Of a DNA stretch of 64,000 nt, positions 51,123 to 61,011 are shown one piece after another (position 1 is the first letter of the stretch; each line of letters opens with the position of its first letter). The stretch is from the NCBI GenBank assembly GCA_937899065.1, contig CALBPG010000010.1, positions 1 to 64,000 on the forward strand. Reading direction: 5' to 3'. A program made the position numbers and the translations under genes. This DNA comes from an uncultured Allomuricauda sp. (GTDB lineage Bacteria; Bacteroidota; Bacteroidia; Flavobacteriales; Flavobacteriaceae). The notes below the pieces were generated by a model. The model ran no database searches, was not told the origin of the DNA, and worked only from the letters and a program-made list of their open reading frames with translations.

Positions 51123-51890
51123 ATGGCACAACCTATTCTTTCCGTTGCTTCTTTGTCCATAGGATATGGTTCCAAAACCATATTGGAAAATCTTGATTTT
51201 TCTATACCAAAAGGACGTTTCGTTGGGATTGTTGGGGTAAATGGCGTGGGCAAATCAACTTTGATGCGAACTTTGGGCGGGTTTCAATCGGCCTTGGCAG
51301 GAGAAATTCGATTGGAAGATCAGCCTTTACAAACGATTTTACCAAATCCGCTTGCCAAACTTCGAAGCGTAGTGCTAACCGAACAAGGAGTAACACAAAA
51401 TCTAACCGTTCAGGAGCTCATCGCCTTAGGACGCTACCCCTATACCAATTGGTGGGGAAAGCTAACTAAAGTAGACCATGAACAGATTTCAAAGAGTTTG
51501 GAACGCCTAGAACTTATCCCGTTAAAAGATTGTAAGTTTCATGAATTGAGTGATGGGCAACGTCAACGAGTATGGCTTGCGCGTGCCCTAGCCCAGCAAA
51601 CACCAGTTATCCTTCTGGATGAACCGACCACCCATTTGGATTTGTACCATAAAATCCAAATCTTGAAAATGCTACAAAACATTAGTCATACTGAGGAAAA
51701 AACCATTCTCTTTACCACCCATGAAATCAATATAGCGCTTCAACTTTGTGATAACATTTTGCTATTAGACCCAACCACATCCGCTTTTGGCAAACCCACC
51801 GAATTGATTGCTGGAGGACATTTTCAACGTTTGTTCCCTAAAGGCATGGTTGATTTTGATGAAAAAACAGGGGCTTTTGTTATTAAATGA
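51123..51890 (+). CDS. FecE/BtuD-family ABC ATP-binding protein
   Basis: Walker A GVNGVGKSTL, signature ELSDGQRQRVWLARALAQ, Walker B VILLDEPTTHLD. Confidence 0.92.
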   Translation: MAQPILSVASLSIGYGSKTILENLDFSIPKGRFVGIVGVNGVGKSTLMRTLGGFQSALAGEIRLEDQPLQTILPNPLAKLRSVVLTEQGVTQNLTVQELIALGRYPYTNWWGKLTKVDHEQISKSLERLELIPLKDCKFHELSDGQRQRVWLARALAQQTPVILLDEPTTHLDLYHKIQILKMLQNISHTEEKTILFTTHEINIALQLCDNILLLDPTTSAFGKPTELIAGGHFQRLFPKGMVDFDEKTGAFVIK

Positions 51891-51940
51891 TACCGTAAGC
51901 TTCGTTGGGAATCTGTTATCTTTAACCTGATTTTGATGGT

Positions 51941-53287
51941 ATGGCTTCCGAATTAATTTATCTTCTTATTGGTCTCTTATGCATTGCCGTAGGTGCGTTG
52001 CTGGGAAACTATTTTCAAAAGCTCAAAATGCGGGGAACCCTCGGTATTTGGGAGGAACGCGAAAAACAACTTCAAAGCACCTTGGTTGCCCAGCAAGAAG
52101 ACGGTAAAACCAAAGCGGCACAGATTCAACAACTTCAAGTTGAGAAAGAGCAACTAGGACAACAAATCATTCGCCACCAAGCAGAAGTTCAGAATCTTGC
52201 TGAAAAGAATGCAGAGCAAAAAAAAGAGGTTGAACAATTACAAGAAAAGTTTACCAAGGATTTTGAAATTTTGGCCAACAAAATATTAGAGGATAAATCC
52301 AAAAAATTCACCGAAAGGAATAAAGAGAACATTGAAAACATTTTGACTCCTTTGAATAAAAAAATCAAGGAGTTTGAGGACAAGGTGGAAAAGTCTCAAA
52401 AGGAAAATATCAGTATTCATTCGGCGCTCAAAGAGCAACTGCTGCATCTTCAAAATCAAAATTTGAAAATAACCCAAGAAGCGGAGAATCTCACCAAGGC
52501 CCTAAAGGGAGATAGCAAAATGCAAGGAAACTGGGGGGAATTGGTTTTGGAAAGGGTACTCGAAAAATCAGGTTTGGAAAAAGACCGAGAGTATAGCGTA
52601 CAACAAAGCTTCACTTTAGAGGACGGAAGCCGCGTAATGCCCGATGTGATTATTCATTTGCCGGACGGAAAAAAGATGATTGTTGACTCCAAGGTTTCTC
52701 TAACGGATTACGAACGCTACACCAATGCAGAGGACACCGACAAACCTGCACATTTAAAAGACCATATTGCCTCCCTTCGTAAACACGTTTTGCAGTTATC
52801 AGCCAAAAAGTATGAGGACCTTTATGCCATGGAGAGTCCGGACTTTGTATTGATGTTCGTGCCCATCGAGCCCGCCTTTGCTATTGCAATCAACGAGGAT
52901 AACACCTTATACAACAAAGCCTTTGAACAAAATATTGTTATCGTAACCCCCTCTACCCTGCTGGCTACACTTCGTACCATTGATTCTATGTGGAGCAACG
53001 AAAAGCAACAGCGTAATGCTATGGAAATTGCACGTCAAGCAGGCGCGTTGTATGATAAGTTTGAAGGATTTGTTTCTGATTTGACACGAGTGGGCAAGAA
53101 AATGGATGAAGCTAAAAACGAATATCGCGGGGCGATGAACAAGCTAGTGGAAGGTCGCGGCAACATCGTGACCAGCATTGAAAAATTGAAAAAAATGGGG
53201 GCAAAAGCGAAAAAGTCCTTGCCAGAACCCATTTTAAAACGTGCCCAGAATGTGGAAGAAGATTCAAATCCAACCTTAGAACTGTAG
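51941..53287 (+). CDS. rmuC: DNA recombination protein RmuC
   Basis: KGDSKMQGNWGELVLERVLEKSGLEKDREY, VIIHLPDGKKMIVDSKVSLTDYERY, VTPSTLLATLRTI. Confidence 0.95.
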   Translation: MASELIYLLIGLLCIAVGALLGNYFQKLKMRGTLGIWEEREKQLQSTLVAQQEDGKTKAAQIQQLQVEKEQLGQQIIRHQAEVQNLAEKNAEQKKEVEQLQEKFTKDFEILANKILEDKSKKFTERNKENIENILTPLNKKIKEFEDKVEKSQKENISIHSALKEQLLHLQNQNLKITQEAENLTKALKGDSKMQGNWGELVLERVLEKSGLEKDREYSVQQSFTLEDGSRVMPDVIIHLPDGKKMIVDSKVSLTDYERYTNAEDTDKPAHLKDHIASLRKHVLQLSAKKYEDLYAMESPDFVLMFVPIEPAFAIAINEDNTLYNKAFEQNIVIVTPSTLLATLRTIDSMWSNEKQQRNAMEIARQAGALYDKFEGFVSDLTRVGKKMDEAKNEYRGAMNKLVEGRGNIVTSIEKLKKMGAKAKKSLPEPILKRAQNVEEDSNPTLEL

Positions 53288-53289
53288 TT

Positions 53290-53655
53290 ATGAAAAAGTT
53301 TGTTTTCCTTTTTATCTCAATCGTTTTGTTGGGTGTTTCCGCGTATTTCGCATTTGTGTATTATGTACCATTTAGCGAAGGGTATCGTTCAGGGGAACTC
53401 ATCAAATTCAGTAGAAAAGGCGTATTGGTCAAAACATGGGAAGGTGAAATCAGCCAAGGTATCTCTGGGGCACAGATATTCCAATTTTCCGTTCAAGACA
53501 ATAAAAAGGAGGTTATAGAAAAGCTCAAGGAATATCAGGGTCAATATGTAAAGGTGACCTACCAGGAAAGGTACACCACCTTCTTTTGGTGGGGAGATAC
53601 CAAACATTTTATCACGGAAGTTGTCAAAGAAACCTCTCCCCATTTCAGAAAATGA
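53290..53655 (+). CDS. Hypothetical membrane-anchored protein
   Basis: N-terminal TM; 121 aa; stop overlaps the next start (aaATGa). Confidence 0.75.
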   Translation: MKKFVFLFISIVLLGVSAYFAFVYYVPFSEGYRSGELIKFSRKGVLVKTWEGEISQGISGAQIFQFSVQDNKKEVIEKLKEYQGQYVKVTYQERYTTFFWWGDTKHFITEVVKETSPHFRK

Positions 53656-54197
53656 GAAAATTCAAAACAGCAGAAGAATCCAAAGTATCCATCACTGAGT
53701 TGATGTTGCCTTCGCATTCCAACTTCGGCGGCAAGGTTCATGGAGGGTACATTTTGAATCTGATGGACCAAATTGCTTTCGCTTGCGCTAGTCGCCATTC
53801 ACAATGCTATTGCGTAACGGCATCGGTGAATCGAGTGGATTTCTTAAACCCTATAGATGTAGGCGAATTGGTCACCTTAAAGGCAAGTATCAACTACACC
53901 GGAAAAACCTCAATGGTGGTTGGTGTGCGGGTGGAATCAGAAAACATTCAAACGGGAGAGATTCTACACTGCAATTCCTCTTACTTTACCATGGTCGCCA
54001 AAGATCATAACGGCAACAATGTCGAAATACCGGGATTGGTTGTGACTGACAAGACGGGATTGCGCCGTTTTGCACGCAGTAAGGAACGGAAACTATCCGC
54101 CTTTGACCGGGACTCCAAATACAAATCTGAAAAATTCAAAGTCAACGAATACCTCGATTTTCTGGACGGAGAAAATGTAAGCTTGGATTTGGATTAA
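53652..54197 (+). CDS. Acyl-CoA thioesterase (hotdog fold)
   Basis: LMLPSHSNFGGKVHGGYILNLMDQIAFACASRHS; VDFLNPIDVGELVTLKASINYTGKTSMVVGVRV. Confidence 0.92.
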   Translation: MRKFKTAEESKVSITELMLPSHSNFGGKVHGGYILNLMDQIAFACASRHSQCYCVTASVNRVDFLNPIDVGELVTLKASINYTGKTSMVVGVRVESENIQTGEILHCNSSYFTMVAKDHNGNNVEIPGLVVTDKTGLRRFARSKERKLSAFDRDSKYKSEKFKVNEYLDFLDGENVSLDLD

Positions 54198-54223
54198 GGC
54201 AGTAACGCAGCTGCATCCTCTTC

Positions 54224-54907
54224 CTAATACCAAAGCAATTTTCCAGAAGTTGTACTGACCAAAGAAGCCGGATTCTTCTCAAAACCTTCTTTTTTCTGCG
54301 TAATCGCTTCCACTTTTTCCGCTTTACCCTTTCCGGTAACCAAGAAAGCTACCTCCATGGCCCTATTGATTACTTTGCCATTAACGGAAACCCTTTTTTG
54401 ACCACTTTCAGGATGATTGGCTACTACGCAATGGTCGTCGCTATTCCAAAGTTCAATTTCATGCGGAAAAATAGAAGCCGTATGTCCATCATCGCCCATC
54501 CCCAAAATGACCAGGTCAAAATGTGGGACCCCTTCTACCCTATCCAAATTGATTTCCAAAAGGTTTGCATAGCGCATAGCTTCTGAAGTTGGGTCATTTT
54601 CCCCAAGAACGCGATGAATGTTTTCTTTTGGTACGTCAATTTTTGAAAACAGATGGTCTACCGTCATTTTGTAATTGCTCTCTGCATCATCCGGGGGGAC
54701 GCAACGTTCATCTCCCCAATAGAAATGCATTTTTTCCCAAGGAAACTGACCCGCATAGGTCTCCGCCATAATATCAAACAATAATTTGGGCGTACTTCCC
54801 CCAGAAAGGGCCACATGAAATTTCTGCTTATCCTTTATGATTTCAAGCAAGTGCTCGCAGAATGCTTTCGCTACTGCGGTGTTATCCTTATATATTTTAA
54901 ATTCCAT
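54224..54907 (-). CDS. pgl: 6-phosphogluconolactonase
   Basis: VALSGGSTPKLLFD, FYWGDERCVPPDDAESNY, GMGDDGHTASIFP. Confidence 0.93.
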   Translation of the reverse strand: MEFKIYKDNTAVAKAFCEHLLEIIKDKQKFHVALSGGSTPKLLFDIMAETYAGQFPWEKMHFYWGDERCVPPDDAESNYKMTVDHLFSKIDVPKENIHRVLGENDPTSEAMRYANLLEINLDRVEGVPHFDLVILGMGDDGHTASIFPHEIELWNSDDHCVVANHPESGQKRVSVNGKVINRAMEVAFLVTGKGKAEKVEAITQKKEGFEKNPASLVSTTSGKLLWY

Positions 54908-54940
54908 CTTTTCACTTTAAGAATTCTCCTTACCTCCTTC

Positions 54941-54989
54941 GATAACTGACAACTGATAACTGATAACTGATAACTGATAACTGATAACT
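54941..54989. repeat. 7 x 7-bp tandem repeat (gataact)
   Basis: gataact gacaact gataact x5, contiguous; one unit has a single substitution. Confidence 0.97.
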
Positions 54990-54993
54990 GAAC

Positions 54994-56526
54994 TTAGCAA
55001 ATCACACAATAGCCCGGGTCGTCAGCCAAATTCTGTTCCGGATTCCGCCAATAGCCGAGATCTTCGATAAGGTCATCCGCATTCTCTGGACCCCAAACAC
55101 CAGCAGCATAGCCGTACATGCGCACATCTTTACCATTCTTCCAATATTCCAAAATGGGGTCAACAAATTCCCAAGCCGCCTCGACCTCATCCGCACGTGC
55201 GTAAAGGGTAGCATCACCTTGCATGGCATCCAACAATAGACGCTCGTACGCTTCCATTACATAGGTTTCTGCCAAGCTTGAATAATAAAAATCCAAATTG
55301 GCGCGCTCTACCTTAAATCCTTGACCGGGAACTTTCACGCCGAACTTCACCAAAATGCCTTCGTCGGGTTGTATTCGAATTATGAGTTTATTGTCTTTTG
55401 AACTTACCCCAGAGTCTTGAAAAATCTGATGATGCGGGGTTTTAAAGTGGATAATGACCTCCGTAACCTTCGTAGGCATGCGTTTCGCCGTGCGGACATA
55501 AAAGGGAACACCATGCCAACGCCAGTTGTCCACATAAAACTTTACAGCAGCGTAGGTCTCCGTGGTTGAATCGGGATTCACTCCATCTTCCTCACGATAG
55601 CCTTTGACCTTTTTTCCATTGATTTCAGAAGCGACATACTGGGCCCTGATGGTATTTTCGAATAGTGTAGCTTCATCCCTCATTACACGAAGGGATTTGA
55701 GCGCTTTTACTTTTTCGTTTCTAATTTCTTCGGGTTGGTCACCAATGGGCGGTTCCATCACCACTAAAGAAACAATTTGAAGCAAATGATTTTGAAACAT
55801 ATCCCGTAAGGCGCCAGACTTATCATAGTACCCCCCGCGCTTCTCTACCCCAACACTTTCCGCATTGGTGATTTCAACATGATGGATATAATTCCGATTC
55901 CATAAAGGTTCGAAAATACTATTTGAAAAACGCGTCACCAGCAAGTTTTGAACGGTTTCCTTACCCAAATAATGGTCAATACGATAGATTTGGGGCTCTT
56001 TGAAAAAGCGTTGCAAACCGCGATTGAGGTTCTTTGCTGTTTCCAAACTATACCCAAAAGGTTTTTCCACAATCAAACGTTTCCAACCGGAGTCTTGATT
56101 GTTCAAACCGACTTGCGCCAAATTTTCGGCGATTGCCTCATATAAGTTTGGCGGAGTGGACAAATAAAACATCATATTGTTGTCCGTTCCGCGTTCTGTA
56201 TTCAATTGCTGGATGCGATTGTTTAGCTTGGAATATTCGGCGGTATAGTCACTTCCCAAATCTTCATAGTAGAGCATATTTGAAAATCCACTAACATAGA
56301 TATCTTTCAAATCAGATAGCTTCTCCTTGAGGTATGGGCTATTATGTACCACACGGTCACGGAATTCTTCATCGGTCAAATTGCTACGACTCGCACCCAA
56401 AACGGTAAAGTTTTTGGGGAGTTGTTTTGCGACGTAAAGATTGAATAACGCAGGAATCAATTTTCGGGCGGTCAAATCCCCAGAGGCTCCAAAAATGACC
56501 AATAAATGGTTTTCGGTTTTTTTCAT
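54994..56526 (-). CDS. zwf: Glucose-6-phosphate 1-dehydrogenase
   Basis: LLVIFGASGDLTARKLIPALFNL, YRIDHYLGKETVQNLLVTRFSNSIFEPLWNRNYI. Confidence 0.97.
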   Translation of the reverse strand: MKKTENHLLVIFGASGDLTARKLIPALFNLYVAKQLPKNFTVLGASRSNLTDEEFRDRVVHNSPYLKEKLSDLKDIYVSGFSNMLYYEDLGSDYTAEYSKLNNRIQQLNTERGTDNNMMFYLSTPPNLYEAIAENLAQVGLNNQDSGWKRLIVEKPFGYSLETAKNLNRGLQRFFKEPQIYRIDHYLGKETVQNLLVTRFSNSIFEPLWNRNYIHHVEITNAESVGVEKRGGYYDKSGALRDMFQNHLLQIVSLVVMEPPIGDQPEEIRNEKVKALKSLRVMRDEATLFENTIRAQYVASEINGKKVKGYREEDGVNPDSTTETYAAVKFYVDNWRWHGVPFYVRTAKRMPTKVTEVIIHFKTPHHQIFQDSGVSSKDNKLIIRIQPDEGILVKFGVKVPGQGFKVERANLDFYYSSLAETYVMEAYERLLLDAMQGDATLYARADEVEAAWEFVDPILEYWKNGKDVRMYGYAAGVWGPENADDLIEDLGYWRNPEQNLADDPGYCVIC

Positions 56527-56687
56527 ATCGCAAGTGCTAGTGGTCGCTCGGGAAATTGGTGAAAGCCTGTCACAGATTTCACAAACAAGTCTTGAGCAAA
56601 ACGAATATAAGGTTTATTTTAGGTTCCAAATTGGTATGCATGTCAACAAATTGATATCGTTGGCTTGGTAACCACAAACCGCAAAAA

Positions 56688-58097
56688 ATGGCAGATACTT
56701 ACGATTTTGGCCTTGTGGGCCTTGGCGTCATGGGACGAAACTTTATTCTGAATGTAGTAGACAATAGTTTTACAGCATACGGCAATGATTTGGACCCTGA
56801 AAAAGTGGAAGCCTTGATTACAGAAGGTGGTGATACCGAGAAAGTAAATGCCACAACTGATGCGAGCACTTTTGTGCAATCGCTCAGCTTACCGCGAAAA
56901 ATCATGTTATTGGTGCCCGCAGGCAAGGTGGTTGATATTGTTATCGATAGTTTATTGCCCCATTTGGATGAAGGCGATATTATTATTGATGGCGGAAATT
57001 CATTTTTTACGGATACCGACCGTCGCGAAGCCTACCTAAAGGAAAAAGGAATCAACTTTTTCGGTTCTGGGGTGTCGGGAGGAGCCAAAGGAGCAAGAAA
57101 AGGCCCCAGTATAATGCCTGGCGGTTCTAGAGAAGCCTATCAACATGTGAAACCCATCTTTGAGGCCGTGGCAGCCAAGTACCAAGGGGAGCCTTGCGTA
57201 ACCTATTTGGGACCAAAATCTGCTGGGAACTATGTGAAAATGGTGCATAATGGAATCGAATACGGTTTGATGCAGTTGACTTCCGAAATCTATGATATCC
57301 TTAAAAAATCAGGGGGATTGACGCAAGAAGAACTACATAAAACCTTCCATTCATGGAACGAAGGAAGGTTGCAATCTTTTCTGGTAGAAATCACTTCTAA
57401 AATCATGAACCGTAAAGATGACCTGACCGATGGGTATTTGGTGGATATGATTTTGGACAAAGCCAAACAGAAAGGAACCGGAAAATGGACCTCGCAAAAT
57501 GCCATGGACTTGGGTATTCCAGTACCCACGATTGATATTGCAGTAAGTATGCGTGAAATTTCTGCCCTTAAAGGAGAACGTGTTCAAGCTGACGAGGTAT
57601 ACGACAGACCCGAACCGGAAACACCAGACAAAACAAAGTTGATTCAAGAGGCCGAACAAGCGCTTTACTTTGCCTTTATCGTGACCTATGCGCAAGGGAT
57701 GCACCAATTGGCAGATGCCAGCAAAGAGTACAGCTATGATTTGGATTTGGGTGAAATCGCCAAAATTTGGAGAGCCGGTTGCATCATTCGTGCGGCGCTT
57801 TTGGCGGACATTACCCAAGCATTTCATGAAAATGAAGCGCTGCCCAATCTTTTGTTAGCCCCATCTTTTATTGAAAAAGTCAAGGAAACCGTGGGTGCGG
57901 CTAGAAAATTGGTTGCCTTTGGAGCGACCAATGGTATTCCCCTACACGGTCTTTCAAATGCGTTGACTTATTTTGATGCTTATACCAGCAGCAGGCTTCC
58001 GCTTAATGTGATTCAAGCGCAAAGAGACTTTTTTGGTTCTCACACCTATGAGAGATTGGACCGAGAAGGTATTTTCCATACTGAGTGGGAAGACTAA
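56688..58097 (+). CDS. gnd: 6-phosphogluconate dehydrogenase, decarboxylating
   Basis: FGLVGLGVMGRNFILNV, IIDGGNSFFTDTDRR, KMVHNGIEYGLMQL. Confidence 0.97.
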   Translation: MADTYDFGLVGLGVMGRNFILNVVDNSFTAYGNDLDPEKVEALITEGGDTEKVNATTDASTFVQSLSLPRKIMLLVPAGKVVDIVIDSLLPHLDEGDIIIDGGNSFFTDTDRREAYLKEKGINFFGSGVSGGAKGARKGPSIMPGGSREAYQHVKPIFEAVAAKYQGEPCVTYLGPKSAGNYVKMVHNGIEYGLMQLTSEIYDILKKSGGLTQEELHKTFHSWNEGRLQSFLVEITSKIMNRKDDLTDGYLVDMILDKAKQKGTGKWTSQNAMDLGIPVPTIDIAVSMREISALKGERVQADEVYDRPEPETPDKTKLIQEAEQALYFAFIVTYAQGMHQLADASKEYSYDLDLGEIAKIWRAGCIIRAALLADITQAFHENEALPNLLLAPSFIEKVKETVGAARKLVAFGATNGIPLHGLSNALTYFDAYTSSRLPLNVIQAQRDFFGSHTYERLDREGIFHTEWED

Positions 58098-58145
58098 CCA
58101 CGATCCCCATCTAGGAGAATTTCACAAACCCCGTTATCAAAAAAA

Positions 58146-58193
58146 GTTTGCGTAACCAAAAGGTTACATTTATATTTGTAACCAAACGGTTAC
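58146..58193 (+). promoter_or_regulatory. ArsR-type promoter with two palindromic operators
   Basis: GTAACCAAAAGGTTAC (58152-58167) and GTAACCAAACGGTTAC (58178-58193); TATATTTG at 58171-58178 and TTG at 58148-58150. Confidence 0.8.
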
Positions 58194-58196
58194 TTA

Positions 58197-58526
58197 ATGA
58201 GGAGAGATGTTTTTCAAGCGATTGCAGACCCTTTACGTAGGGATATGATTGCCTTGCTCGCCAAAGAACCCCTTACCATCAATCAAGTAGCCGAAAAATT
58301 TGATGTCAGTCGTCCTGCTGTTTCCAAACATTTGAAAATATTGGAAGAGTGTGGTATTATTTCCATTACCAATCAAGGTCGAGAACGGTATTGTGCCATA
58401 CAACCCAAGCAACTTATTCCTGCCTTTTTATGGATTGACCAATACAAAAACCTTTGGGAGGAAAGACTTGACCATTTTGAAAACTATGTGAACCAATTAA
58501 AAAACGAACGAAATGAACAATCTTGA
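58197..58526 (+). CDS. ArsR/SmtB-family winged-helix repressor
   Basis: FQAIADPLRRDMIALLAKEPLTINQVAEKFDVSRPAVSKHLKILEECGII. Confidence 0.95.
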   Translation: MRRDVFQAIADPLRRDMIALLAKEPLTINQVAEKFDVSRPAVSKHLKILEECGIISITNQGRERYCAIQPKQLIPAFLWIDQYKNLWEERLDHFENYVNQLKNERNEQS

Positions 58527-58974
58527 AAACGCCAAATCCAGAACCTTGACCATTGAAAAAGAATTGAACGCGCCCCTAGCCTTGGTTTGGGAGGCTTGGA
58601 GTCAACCAGAACACATTGCCAAATGGTGGGGGCCCAAGGGTATGGAGATAACAGTAGAAGCTCATGATTTTAAAGTTGGCGGCCAGTGGCGTTACAGTAT
58701 GCAGATGCCTGATGGAAATACATTCATTACGGAAGGAACCTACCTCGCCATCGATACCCATGAGCGCATTGTTACTACTGCTGATTTCAAACCCATGACT
58801 GAAAATGTGGAACTTCACATTCTTTTCGAAGCCCAGGGCGACAAAACCTTGTTTACCTTTCACTGCGTGCATGAAACGGAAGAATACTGCGCACAACAAG
58901 AAAAGATGGGTTTTTACAACGGTTGGGGCTCAGTGTTCAATAATCTAAAAACATTTGTGGAAACACCTTCTTGA
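58513..58974 (+). CDS. SRPBCC (AHSA1-like) protein
   Basis: LTIEKELNAPLALVWEAWSQPEHIAKWWGPKGMEI; overlaps the ArsR gene. Confidence 0.93.
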   Translation: MNNLENAKSRTLTIEKELNAPLALVWEAWSQPEHIAKWWGPKGMEITVEAHDFKVGGQWRYSMQMPDGNTFITEGTYLAIDTHERIVTTADFKPMTENVELHILFEAQGDKTLFTFHCVHETEEYCAQQEKMGFYNGWGSVFNNLKTFVETPS

Positions 58975-59053
58975 AAGTTCCATTCTTTTCAAATTTGGAG
59001 ATTTGGGTTTTCTTTCTATATTTGTGGTGTACTAGTTATCTAATACACTATAT

Positions 59054-59905
59054 ATGTTAACCGTTCGAAACTTGTCTTTTGCCTACCCAAAGGCCCCAAC
59101 AGTGCTGAATTCTATTGATTTAGGACTCCAGCAAGGGAGTATTTACGGTCTTTTTGGAAAGAATGGCGAAGGAAAAAGCACACTGTTAAAACTCATGTGC
59201 GGAGCGCTCTATCCACAAAGAGGGCAGTGCGTTTTGGATGGGGAAATCATGCAGAACAGAAAAGCTTCCGCTTTGCAAAAGCTGTTTTTTGTTCCTGAGA
59301 GTTTTGATTTGCCTTCTTTACATCTATCACAGTTCGAGCAGATACAATCCCCTTTCTACCCCAACTTTAACCACGAGAATTTTCATGCCATCCTAAAGGA
59401 GTTTAAAGTTCCGCACCAGGGTTTGCTTTCCAAGTTGTCTTATGGTCAAAAAAAGAAGGTATTATTGGCTTTTGGTTTGGCCGCGAACACTTCCGTATTA
59501 CTCATGGATGAGCCCACCAACGGTCTGGATATTCCTTCCAAAACCACATTTAGAAAAATATTGGCCTCATATTTATCAGAAGATACGTGTGCACTTATCG
59601 CTACCCATCAAGTGCGAGACTTGCATAGCCTGATTGACCATATATTGGTTTTGGAACAAGGCCAACTTATTTTTGCCGCCTCGCTGTTGGAAGTTACCGA
59701 CGCACTTTGGTTTGGCCCAAAGGCTCAAGCCAAAGGTGCCTCTCCTCTGTATATAGAATCAGGATTCAAAGGTAGAGGAATCTACCCTCGCAACACCTTA
59801 CCTGAATCTGAGGTCGACTTGGAGTTGCTATTTAATGGATTACTGACCCATCCGTCGCAAATTACGACACTATTCAAATCTAAAACCGCAGCGTATGGAG
59901 TTTGA
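59054..59905 (+). CDS. ABC transporter ATP-binding protein
   Basis: GLFGKNGEGKSTLLKLM, LSYGQKKKVLLAFGLA, VLLMDEPTNGLD. Confidence 0.93.
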   Translation: MLTVRNLSFAYPKAPTVLNSIDLGLQQGSIYGLFGKNGEGKSTLLKLMCGALYPQRGQCVLDGEIMQNRKASALQKLFFVPESFDLPSLHLSQFEQIQSPFYPNFNHENFHAILKEFKVPHQGLLSKLSYGQKKKVLLAFGLAANTSVLLMDEPTNGLDIPSKTTFRKILASYLSEDTCALIATHQVRDLHSLIDHILVLEQGQLIFAASLLEVTDALWFGPKAQAKGASPLYIESGFKGRGIYPRNTLPESEVDLELLFNGLLTHPSQITTLFKSKTAAYGV

Positions 59906-60641
59906 TATGCAGCGGATAGCGTTTACTTTACGAAGAGATGTTGTGCTCTTGAAGAACACTTTTCTCACGGGTATTCTTGTAGGGAGCATTATTCTGTTCT
60001 TGTTGAGTTTGTTCAACATGATTTGGGACCAAAAACTATCTCCCGACGAGTTCTTGGGCAGTTTCAACTTATGTCTTTTTCCTTTGGGGGTATTGTTCAC
60101 CTTTACCGTATTTCGTGAGTTCCACGACCCTAAGTTAAACGCATCCTTTTTGACCCTTCCGCTTGCTGCGGGAGAACGTTTGGTAGCCAAATGGCTGTTG
60201 TGCGTTCCCCTATTCATATTCTCGTTTTCAGTAGTGGGTATCTTAATTGGTTTTTTTGCTTTGCTCTGCGGAGCATTCCTATTTCAAGCTCCTTTTGATA
60301 GTACCATTTTGTTTCAGGCTAGATACTGGAAAACTATTTTTCTATTCGGTTTGGTGCAACCTGTTTTTATGGTGGGTGCCTTGTCGTTTTCAAAAAACCG
60401 ACTGGGGAAAACCGTTTTAATTCTAGGACTACTGTTTGTGGGGTTTTTGTTTTTCAACTTTATCGGGTTTGGTGTACTCAATCATGATTTTGGGATTTTT
60501 TATGGGAATGAAATCACCTCAGAAGCGTTTGACGAAGCTAGTAGTGATTTCTCCACTATTGGGAAGTGGTTTTACGGATTGATTTTCGGTCCGGTCATGT
60601 TGTGGGTCTCTTATTTGAAAATCAAAGAAAAGCAGGTGTGA
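59895..60641 (+). CDS. ABC-2-like membrane protein
   Basis: Six or so TM helices; overlaps the ATPase ORF and precedes a GntR regulator. Confidence 0.8.
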   Translation: MEFDMQRIAFTLRRDVVLLKNTFLTGILVGSIILFLLSLFNMIWDQKLSPDEFLGSFNLCLFPLGVLFTFTVFREFHDPKLNASFLTLPLAAGERLVAKWLLCVPLFIFSFSVVGILIGFFALLCGAFLFQAPFDSTILFQARYWKTIFLFGLVQPVFMVGALSFSKNRLGKTVLILGLLFVGFLFFNFIGFGVLNHDFGIFYGNEITSEAFDEASSDFSTIGKWFYGLIFGPVMLWVSYLKIKEKQV

Positions 60642-60642
60642 A

Positions 60643-61011
60643 ATGGATTTTGACAACAGCAAGCCTATCTACCTGCAAATTGTGGATTTTTTCTACGAAA
60701 AAATTCTGGAAGAAGAATGGAAACCAAATGAACGTATCCCTTCGGTACGAGAAGTAGCTATGATGGTAGAAGTCAATCCCAATACAGCGATACGTGCTTT
60801 CACCCATTTGCAGGAGTTGGAAGTGATTTACAATAAACGCGGTATCGGCTATTTTGTAGCGGAAGATGGACTAGAAGCGGTGTTGCGCATCAAGCGTAAG
60901 GCGTTCTTGGAACAAACACTACCGGATGTTTTCAAACAAATGAATCTTTTGAACATTTCATTGGAAGCGCTGGAAGAAGCATATAAACGTATGAACGATG
61001 AAAAGAAGTAA
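60643..61011 (+). CDS. GntR-family (YtrA-like) transcriptional regulator
   Basis: KPIYLQIVDFFYEKILEEEWKPNERIPSVREVAMMVEVNPNTAIRAFTHLQELEVIYNKRGIGYFV. Confidence 0.94.
   Translation: MDFDNSKPIYLQIVDFFYEKILEEEWKPNERIPSVREVAMMVEVNPNTAIRAFTHLQELEVIYNKRGIGYFVAEDGLEAVLRIKRKAFLEQTLPDVFKQMNLLNISLEALEEAYKRMNDEKK

Noticed and set aside
54941-54989. CRISPR-like array
   Set aside because: The units are 7 bp and contiguous without spacers; there are no cas genes in the window.
57351-57827. 158-aa antisense ORF within gnd
   Set aside because: Lies entirely opposite the well-supported gnd gene; the composition looks like a mirror frame of coding DNA, with no recognisable domain.
54994-58097. zwf, pgl and gnd as a novel metabolic island
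   Set aside because: An oxidative pentose phosphate gene cluster is standard; only the repeat between zwf and pgl is unusual.
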